Assembly (NCBI RefSeq): GCF_001854325.1
Contig: NZ_CP017755.1
Coordinates: 744,001-808,000 of the forward strand
Direction: 5' to 3'
From: Cupriavidus malaysiensis
Lineage (GTDB): Bacteria > Pseudomonadota > Gammaproteobacteria > Burkholderiales > Burkholderiaceae
Length of the DNA: 64,000 nt
Below the pieces are notes generated by a model that searched no databases, was not told the DNA's origin, and was given only the letters and a program-made list of their open reading frames with translations. Below, one piece after another: positions 60,070 to 64,000 of the stretch (the first letter of the stretch is position 1; every line of letters begins with the position of its first letter). Both the position numbers and the translations under genes were made by a program.

Positions 60070-60300
60070 CTTTCCCTCCCGTGTGCGGCGCCTCGCGAAT
60101 TAGCCCCGGCCGCCGATGAAGCCCGTCCGCTGTCTGAGCGGCCGCAGGCCGCGAGTTCGGACGGGCGCGGCGGACGGGGCCCATTCGCGAGGGGGTTTCG
60201 CCGCACCCGGGTCGCCTTTCTTTGCCTACTTTCTTTGGCGAGACCAAGAAAGTAGGTCGGCTCCCCCGCAGGGGAGTCGAAACAGGCCGTTGTCTCGCAC
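60070..60300 (-). repeat. composite palindromic repeat, inverted and altered copy C
   Basis: Read on the minus strand, it starts with the same head as A and B (CAACGGCCTGTTTCGACT, GGGGGAGCCGACC, then the CCTACTTTCTTGG-type hairpin at 60225-60256). It continues CCGGGTGCGG and then diverges. The central nested structure is replaced by a different one: outer arms CCTCGCGAAT (60091-60100) and ATTCGCGAGG (60183-60192), inner GCCCGTCCG (60121-60129) and CGGACGGGC (60158-60166). The palindromic layout is kept although the sequence is new. Confidence 0.85.
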
Positions 60301-60710
60301 ACCGACACCGCCCGAAGACAAGCACCAAGACACGAGAGCCAAAACAGGCCGTTGCCCCACACACCGACACCGCTCGAACCCACACGACAAGCGCCAAGCC
60401 ACGAGAGCCAAAACACACCATCGCCTCGCCCCCCGTAACGCGTCACGTAACCCGTAACATCCCCCCACCGCCAACAGGCAAGCAACGAGACGCCCGGACA
60501 ACGAGGGGTTGCATGCCGCCAAGCCAGCCCCGGCGCGGCCCTCCGGCCATGCAAGCGACCCCGCGCAGGCACCCCGCCACGCCACGAGCGTTTGGGCATG
60601 AGGTTTGCAGAGAGAAGACGACGGCCGTGTTGCCGATGTCCTCACAGCCCAACCTGTACCGAGGGGTGAGCCATGCAAACGAGAATCGCTTGCGCAGATG
60701 GCGGTATGCC
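60301..60710. other. gene-free tail of the repeat block
   Basis: After copy C come several short GCCACGAGAGCCAAAACA-like repeats (60335-60420) similar to bases flanking copy A on the other strand. From about 60420 to 60710 I see no convincing gene, promoter or terminator. An in-frame ATG at 60636 for the regulator downstream lies here but has no ribosome site. Confidence 0.5.
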
Positions 60711-61427
60711 ATGAATGCCCTGCTGCTGGAGTCCAGCCCGCTGCTGCGCATCGCCCTGCAACAGATGCTGCTGGCGACGCCCGGCATCCAGCAGGTTCTC
60801 TGCGTGGAACTGGTCGACCTGCTCGGCGGCTATACCGCCCCCCGCGACGAGGTGATGCTGGTGCTCGGCGTGGCGCGCTGGGATCCCCGGGGCGAAGAGA
60901 TGTTCAAGCTGATCTGCCGCATCATCGGCGCCCGCCATGTGCTGCTGCTGGCCGATCTGTCCTCGCCGGGCCAGATGCCGGCCGCGCCGGTGGCCGGCCG
61001 CTTATCGTGGGCGGCCCGCTCGGCCGAGCCCGCCGTGATCGAGGTCGCGATCCAGCGCTGTCTCGCCGGCGTGCTCGGCCAGGGCGGTGCCCGCGGCGCC
61101 CCGGATGCGGCGCGCGAAGTCGACGACGCGGACGGAAGTGCCGATGCCGGACAAGGTGCGGGCAAGGACCGGCGCTGGATCATCGCCGAAGCGCACCGGC
61201 TGCAGCTGACGGTCCGTCAGTACGAGGTCCTGGTGCTGCTGTCGCGCGGGTATCCGCTCAAGACCATCAGCCGCATGCTCAATATCTCGATGGCGACCGT
61301 GAAGACCCATGCACGCATGGTCTACCGCCGCCTGCGCGCGCGCAACAAGGGCGAGGCCGTGTACGCCGCGCGCAGGCTGGGATCCAGGCTGTTGCTGGCC
61401 GAGGCGTCGGCGGTGCCGGGGGCATGA
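60711..61427 (+). CDS. LuxR/NarL-type regulator with degenerate receiver domain
   Basis: A 238-residue protein. The C-terminal LuxR HTH is clear (about 165-225): LTVRQYEVLVLLSRGYPLKT and ISMATVKTHARMVYRRLRAR. The N-terminal ~115 residues have the alpha/beta pattern of a receiver (MNALLLESSPLLRIALQQML), but the place for the phosphorylated Asp reads VMLVLGVARW, so no acceptor Asp is obvious; it is probably a pseudo-receiver not controlled by a kinase. An acidic linker (AREVDDADGSADAGQGAG) follows. The start is uncertain: ATG 60711 is used, ATG 60636 would add 25 residues. It lies directly after the repeat block, with no kinase nearby. Confidence 0.8.
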   Translation: MNALLLESSPLLRIALQQMLLATPGIQQVLCVELVDLLGGYTAPRDEVMLVLGVARWDPRGEEMFKLICRIIGARHVLLLADLSSPGQMPAAPVAGRLSWAARSAEPAVIEVAIQRCLAGVLGQGGARGAPDAAREVDDADGSADAGQGAGKDRRWIIAEAHRLQLTVRQYEVLVLLSRGYPLKTISRMLNISMATVKTHARMVYRRLRARNKGEAVYAARRLGSRLLLAEASAVPGA

Positions 61428-61491
61428 GCAGGGGCAGGCGGCCGCGGGGCACGCAGGTGGAACGGAAGACATGACGCAGAGGGAGGGAACC

Positions 61492-61764
61492 ATGCAAGGC
61501 AGGACACCAGGGCAAGGCCCGGGCCAGGCGGATATCACGGCCACCATCGACCGCGTGCTGCTGGGCCGGCGCAGCCAGTTCGCCGGGCAGCCGGCGGCCT
61601 GGAAGCTCCTGTGCGAAGCCGCTCACGTGGCCACGCTGGAGGAGCCGGCGCGCACCGCCTTCGTCGAACGGGTGGCCGAGCAGCGCGGCGCGGACATCGC
61701 GCTGCGCCTGCGGCTGAAGGCGGATGCCCTGCGCGCCGATGCCCTCGAGGCCTGCGGCGCCTGA
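61492..61764 (+). CDS. hypothetical protein
   Basis: A 90-residue soluble protein not recognised. A Gly/Gln-rich N-terminus precedes a mostly helical core (ITATIDRVLLGRRSQFAG; WKLLCEAAHVATLEEPARTA; FVERVAEQRGADIALRLRLK). ATG 61492 follows a GGAGGGAACC site; ATG 61471 in the same frame would add seven residues (MTQREGT). It starts 64 bases after the LuxR-type regulator on the same strand, so co-transcription is likely. It is convergent with the acyl-CoA dehydrogenase genes. Confidence 0.6.
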   Translation: MQGRTPGQGPGQADITATIDRVLLGRRSQFAGQPAAWKLLCEAAHVATLEEPARTAFVERVAEQRGADIALRLRLKADALRADALEACGA

Positions 61765-61837
61765 GGGGGACGCCTGAGGGGGGCGAGGGGGGCGCCGAGA
61801 TGGGGGAGGAGGGCAGGCCGGCAGCGCCGGCCCGCCT

Positions 61838-63073
61838 TCACAGCCCGAGCACGAGCTTGGCGATGATATTGCGCTGGATCTCGTTGGAGCCTGCGTAGAT
61901 CGAGGCCTTGCGATAGTTGAAGTAGCGCGGCGCGACCGGCCCGGCGTAGTCCGGTCCGACGCGCGGGGCCGCCGGGCGGCCCTGCACCTCGGCCCAGGTG
62001 TCCTGCACGAAGGGCAGCGCATCGGGGCCGGCGGCCTCGACGGCCAGTTCGCTGATGGCCTGCAGCGTATCGGTGCCGACCAGCTTGAGCATGCTGGACG
62101 CGGCGCCGATCGAAGTGCCCGAGGCCACGCCGGAGAAGATGCGCAGCTCCACCGCCTCGAGCGCGGCGGCGCGCAGGTGCAGCTCGGCCAGCTTGCGGCG
62201 GAAGGCGGGATCGTCCAGCACGGTGCCGCCGCCGTCGCCCGGCTGGTCGGCGGCGATGCGGGCGACCTTGCCGAGCTGCTGGCGCAGCGTCGGCGCATGG
62301 CTGCCGCCGCGCTCGAATTCGAGCAGGTACTTGGCGTAGGTCCAGCCCATGCCTTCCTCGCCGATGCGGTTCTCCACCGGCACGCGCACGTTCTCGAAGA
62401 AGACCTGGTTGACCTCCTGCTGGCCCGGCACCGGCCCGTCCAGCGTCGGCAGCGGCGACACCGTGATGCCGGGCGTGCGCATGTCGACCAGCACGAAGCT
62501 GATGCCGTCCTGGCGCCGTGCCTCGCGGCCGGTGCGCACCAGGCAGAACATCCAGTCGGCCCACTGCGCGTGCGTGGTCCAGATCTTGGAGCCGTTCAGC
62601 ACGTAGTGCTCGCCCTGCGCATCGCGGCCGTGGTCGGCGCGCATCTGCAGCGAGGCCAGGTCCGAGCCCGAATTGGGTTCCGAGTAGCCCTGGCACCACC
62701 ACACGTCCGAGCTCAGGATGGGCGGCAGGAAGCGCGCCTTCTGTTCGGGCGTGCCGAACTTCATGATCACCGGCGCCACCATCTTCAGGCCCATCGGCGA
62801 TACCGTCGGGCAGCCCGCCGCGGCGGTCTCCGCCTGGAAGATGTAGCGCTGCGCCGGCGTCCAGCCGGGGCCGCCGTATTCGCGCGGCCAGTTCGGCGCG
62901 GCCCAGCCGCGCGCGTGCAGCTTCTTCTGCCAGCGCACCTGCCCGGCCTTGTCGAGATAGCCGTTCTTCGACTGGGCCATCAGGGTCTTGAGTTCATCGT
63001 CGTAGGCGTCGTCGATCCAGGCGCGCACTTCGTCGCGGAACTGCAGCTCTTCGGCGGAGAATTCGAGTTGCAT
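61838..63073 (-). CDS. acyl-CoA dehydrogenase (large-subunit type)
   Basis: A 411-residue acyl-CoA dehydrogenase of the pimeloyl-CoA/FadE26-like group that works as paired subunits. GYSEPNSGSDLASLQMRADH and YVLNGSKIWTTHAQWADW are flavin/substrate motifs; the C-terminal APRYFNYRKASIYAGSNEIQRNIIAK is typical. The canonical catalytic Glu of medium-chain enzymes is not in the usual place, consistent with this subgroup, where Arg or Glu in a partner may serve. The next gene upstream on the same strand is a second acyl-CoA dehydrogenase, so a heteromeric enzyme is likely. Confidence 0.88.
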   Translation of the reverse strand: MQLEFSAEELQFRDEVRAWIDDAYDDELKTLMAQSKNGYLDKAGQVRWQKKLHARGWAAPNWPREYGGPGWTPAQRYIFQAETAAAGCPTVSPMGLKMVAPVIMKFGTPEQKARFLPPILSSDVWWCQGYSEPNSGSDLASLQMRADHGRDAQGEHYVLNGSKIWTTHAQWADWMFCLVRTGREARRQDGISFVLVDMRTPGITVSPLPTLDGPVPGQQEVNQVFFENVRVPVENRIGEEGMGWTYAKYLLEFERGGSHAPTLRQQLGKVARIAADQPGDGGGTVLDDPAFRRKLAELHLRAAALEAVELRIFSGVASGTSIGAASSMLKLVGTDTLQAISELAVEAAGPDALPFVQDTWAEVQGRPAAPRVGPDYAGPVAPRYFNYRKASIYAGSNEIQRNIIAKLVLGL

Positions 63074-63178
63074 GGTCAGGCCTCGTTCGGTTCTGGCGGA
63101 TGGGGCCGGTCGTGTCCGGCCTCATCCGGTGGTATGCGGTGCGGTCGGGCCGCGCTCAGGCAGACACCCAGGCGGCGT

Positions 63179-64000
63179 TCAGGCAGCGTGCGCCAGGCCG
63201 GTCGCGCCGGCGGGATAGAGCAGGTCGGCGTAGCGGCGCAGGTGGTGTTCGGCCGAGCCATGCTGCAGGTCGATCGCGGTGACGCGCTTGAAGTAGTGCC
63301 CCACCGCCAGTTCCTCGGTGACGCCCATGCCGCCATGGATCTGCACCGCGGCCTGGCCGACGAACTTGCCGCCCAGGCCGGCCTGGGCCTTGGCCGCGCT
63401 GGCCGCCAGCGCGCGCTCGCGTGGCGAGGCGCCGGCCTGCATCGCGGCCACCAGGCTCAGCGCCGAGGCCTGCTCGGCCTGCACGTACATATCGGCCATG
63501 CGGTGCTGCAGCGCCTGGAAGGTGCCGATCGGCACGCCGAACTGCTTGCGCTGGCGCGCGTAGTCCACGGTGTCGGCGAGCATGCGCTGCATGGCGCCGG
63601 CGGCCTCCGCGGCCAGCGCGGCCAGCGCCTGGTCGTTCAGGTGCTCGACCAGCGCGAAGGCGGCGCCGGCTTCGCCGATGACGTCGGCGGCGCCGACCTC
63701 GACCTGGTCGAGGTCGAGCTCGGCGGCGCGGGCGCCGTCGATGGTCGGGTACTCGCGCAGGCTCAGGCCGCGCGCTTCGCGCGGAATCCAGAACAGGCTG
63801 ATGCCGTCGCTATCGCGGCGCGCGCCGGCGCTGCGTGCGCTGACGACGAAATGGGTGGCCCAGGGCGCGGCCACCACGCCGCGCTTGCGGCCGGACAGGC
63901 GCCAGCCCTGGCCCTGCCGTTCGGCGCGGGTCTGCACGTCGCTCAGGCAGTAGCGGCCGGCCGGCTCGGCGTGGGCCCAGGCGGCCACCGCCTCGCCGCC
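63179..64000 (-). CDS. acyl-CoA dehydrogenase (small-subunit type), cut by window end
   Basis: The open frame continues to the last base, so the N-terminal ~100 residues are missing. The visible 273 residues include the WRLSGRKRGVVAAPWATHFVV middle domain and the C-terminal helical domain VDYARQRKQFGVPIGTFQALQHRMADMYV and VQIHGGMGVTEELAVGHYF. This is the pattern of the small partner in two-subunit acyl-CoA dehydrogenases. It lies 105 bases upstream of the large-type gene on the same strand. It probably oxidises a dicarboxyl- or sterol-derived acyl-CoA together with it. Confidence 0.87.
   Translation of the reverse strand, partial: GGEAVAAWAHAEPAGRYCLSDVQTRAERQGQGWRLSGRKRGVVAAPWATHFVVSARSAGARRDSDGISLFWIPREARGLSLREYPTIDGARAAELDLDQVEVGAADVIGEAGAAFALVEHLNDQALAALAAEAAGAMQRMLADTVDYARQRKQFGVPIGTFQALQHRMADMYVQAEQASALSLVAAMQAGASPRERALAASAAKAQAGLGGKFVGQAAVQIHGGMGVTEELAVGHYFKRVTAIDLQHGSAEHHLRRYADLLYPAGATGLAHAA

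Noticed and set aside
59234..60710. tRNA or rRNA gene in the gene-free block
   Set aside because: The hairpins do not form a cloverleaf, and no CCA end or T-loop consensus is seen.

Overview
The window is GC-rich, densely coded DNA from a Gram-negative betaproteobacterium of the order Burkholderiales, most likely a Cupriavidus/Ralstonia-type soil organism. This rests on four secreted Bug (TctC-type) solute receptors, two short Burkholderia-type trimeric porins, several CaiB/BaiF CoA-transferases and acyl-CoA dehydrogenases, IclR/LysR/GntR regulators beside catabolic operons, and a prkA-yeaH-spoVR stress operon. The genus is an inference. I saw no rRNA, tRNA, CRISPR array, transposase or phage gene.

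Layout. 1-1.9 kb: end of a MaoC-type hydratase overlapping a CaiB CoA-transferase. 2.1-10.4 kb: quinate/shikimate catabolism, with quiC (dehydroshikimate dehydratase fused to an HPPD-like domain), an IclR regulator, aroQ, porin, MFS importer, a shikimate-dehydrogenase-like gene and a stand-alone HPPD paralogue. 10.4-11.8 kb: decayed ends of an enolase-superfamily gene and a LysR gene, plus two small unknown genes. 12.1-20 kb: aromatic-acid cluster with porin, quinone oxidoreductase, AAHS transporter, FAH-family hydrolase and MhpA-like flavin hydroxylase, divergent from a small VOC gene and an IclR regulator. 20-30.4 kb: eight-gene operon of a peptide-type ABC importer, acyl-CoA ligase, carboxyltransferase and biotin carrier, divergent from a GntR regulator. 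30.4-40.2 kb: AraC regulator divergent from a run of Bug, Bug, acyl-CoA ligase, Bug, enoyl-CoA hydratase, SCP-x thiolase-like protein and acyl-CoA dehydrogenase. 40.7-45.5 kb: prkA-yeaH-spoVR. 45.6-52.9 kb: FAD oxidoreductase, TetR, a Bug-MaoC-CaiB operon divergent from LysR, and a LuxR-type regulator. 53.3-59.2 kb: MscS-family channel, secreted DUF3761-like protein, SDR and acyl-CoA ligase. 59.2-60.7 kb: a gene-free block of large palindrome-rich repeats. 60.7-64 kb: LuxR-type regulator with a degenerate receiver, a small unknown, and two acyl-CoA dehydrogenases, the last cut by the window end.

The genes form a set of small catabolic modules. Each pairs uptake (porin, MFS, ABC or Bug receptor) with CoA activation or ring attack and a divergent local regulator. 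The quinate module would turn dehydroquinate and dehydroshikimate into protocatechuate. The CoA modules look built for activation and beta-oxidation-like shortening of unusual acids.

The items most worth a second look are the composite palindromic repeat (two direct copies and one inverted, altered copy), the SCP-x thiolase-like protein that has lost its nucleophilic Cys and GHP His, the ABC/ligase/carboxylase operon without a biotin carboxylase, and a near-identical 137-bp tract shared by two otherwise diverged Bug genes.
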